Assembly (NCBI GenBank): GCA_002359085.1
Contig: DEQB01000063.1
Coordinates: 13,157-19,146 of the forward strand
DNA: 5,990 nucleotides
From: Erysipelothrix sp. UBA3377
Lineage (GTDB): Bacteria > Bacillota_I > Bacilli_A > Erysipelotrichales > Erysipelotrichaceae
Direction: 5' to 3'
Part shown: positions 5,685 through 5,990 of the stretch, piece by piece
How positions within the stretch are numbered: position 1 is the first letter of the stretch
Layout: each line of letters starts with the position of its first letter
Program-made: the position numbers and the translations under genes
Notes under the pieces: model-generated
The model's database searches: none
Told to the model about the DNA's origin: nothing
The model's input: only the letters and a program-made list of their open reading frames with translations

Positions 5685-5990
5685 GTATAACCTCCTCTAT
5701 TAATACTTCTTCAAAAATATAAGTTTCACCTGCTTCATCTGAGACATTCACTAAAAAATGAACCAACTTTGGTTGTATTTCAAGGTTCATTAAAACAACC
5801 TCGTACTCTAAATTTTGAGGACACAACTTTAAGAATGAGGACTCAAACGATTCAAATACATCATCAATGTTATCTTTTTCAAAACTTTCAATCATGGCAT
5901 ATTTCATCGCTCTATCAATCATATGTTCCCGATGTGCAATCATTGCATAATCCACATTAGAAATTAATATACTTGAAAACACAAAGAAAA
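5674..5990 (-). CDS. Partial small pilin/TadE-like protein, N-terminus outside the window
   Basis: The frame is open to the right edge; at least 104 residues are visible, ending at TAA (5676-5674). The visible start FFVFSSILIS looks like the end of a hydrophobic helix and is followed by NVDYAMIAHREHMIDRAMKYAMIESFE, an amphipathic helix. A hydrophobic, acidic C-terminal half follows (LEYEVVLMNLEIQ, TYIFEEVLIEEVI). A membrane helix followed by an amphipathic DRAM..AM stretch recalls TadE/minor-pilin-type proteins of Bacillota Tad loci, but I cannot name a family. A GTG at 5982 is possible, but it has no ribosome binding site in the eight visible bases and would cut the helix, so the true start is probably beyond the edge. 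It overlaps cpaB by 11 bases and belongs to the same operon. Confidence 0.65.
   Translation of the reverse strand, partial: FFVFSSILISNVDYAMIAHREHMIDRAMKYAMIESFEKDNIDDVFESFESSFLKLCPQNLEYEVVLMNLEIQPKLVHFLVNVSDEAGETYIFEEVLIEEVIHDS

Larger units (their letters stand above)
2131..5990 (-). other. Compact Tad / type IVb pilus operon, upstream end outside the window
   Basis: Seven consecutive genes on one strand all overlap, by 11 (edge gene/cpaB), 14 (cpaB/cpaF), 37 or 4 (cpaF/tadB), 4 (tadB/tadC), 4 (tadC/mini-pilin) and 4 (mini-pilin/TadE-like) bases. A single terminator lies at the end. No internal intergenic space could hold a promoter, so the genes are almost surely one transcript started beyond the right edge. 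Roles seen: ATPase, two platform proteins, SAF protein and three pilin-like small proteins. A prepilin peptidase, CpaE/TadZ and a secretin are not in the window. Confidence 0.8.

Noticed and set aside
1..5990. CRISPR arrays, insertion sequences, phage or attachment sites, despite the tRNA gene being a common integration target
   Set aside because: I saw no spaced repeats, transposase or integrase genes, and no second copy of the tRNA 3' end in the window.

Overview
The window is AT-rich DNA from a low-GC Gram-positive bacterium (Bacillota). Support comes from the lrgAB (cidAB-type) pair, a type III pantothenate kinase, strong AGGAGG-type ribosome binding sites, factor-independent terminators, and a Tad-type pilus operon with no outer-membrane secretin gene in view. 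TGA is used as a stop codon, so this is not a code-4 mycoplasma. The gene content would suit an Erysipelotrichia-like lineage, but that is a guess; the sequence does not fix the genus.

Left part, + strand (1-1322): a plausible sigma-A promoter drives a complete tRNA-Leu(GAG) with encoded CCA. A short terminator-like hairpin follows, then lrgA and lrgB, overlapping by ATGA. These encode a two-component membrane system of the holin-like / pyruvate-exporting LrgAB-CidAB class. A strong hairpin at 1287-1322 ends this unit, and also ends coaX arriving from the other side.

Middle, - strand (1314-2128): coaX, the type III pantothenate kinase that begins CoA synthesis. It appears to have its own promoter in the gap between it and the operon above it.

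Right part, - strand (2135-5990): one compact operon, read from the right edge leftwards. It holds a small pilin/TadE-like protein cut by the window edge, a CpaB/RcpC-like SAF protein, a CpaF/TadA-type secretion ATPase, TadB-like and TadC-like membrane platform proteins, a 48-residue Flp-like mini-pilin, and a TadE-like pseudopilin. Every junction overlaps by 4 to about 37 bases, and the operon ends at a hairpin that contains the last stop codon. The set makes sense as a minimal Tad / type IVb pilus: CpaF powers it, TadB/TadC form the inner-membrane platform, the small proteins are the major and minor pilins, and the SAF protein would act at the cell surface. No CpaE/TadZ lies between cpaB and cpaF, and no prepilin peptidase is in the window. 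The most unusual point is that the two small pilin-like genes leave almost no room for a leader peptide before the pilin-type Glu-Tyr/Phe motif.
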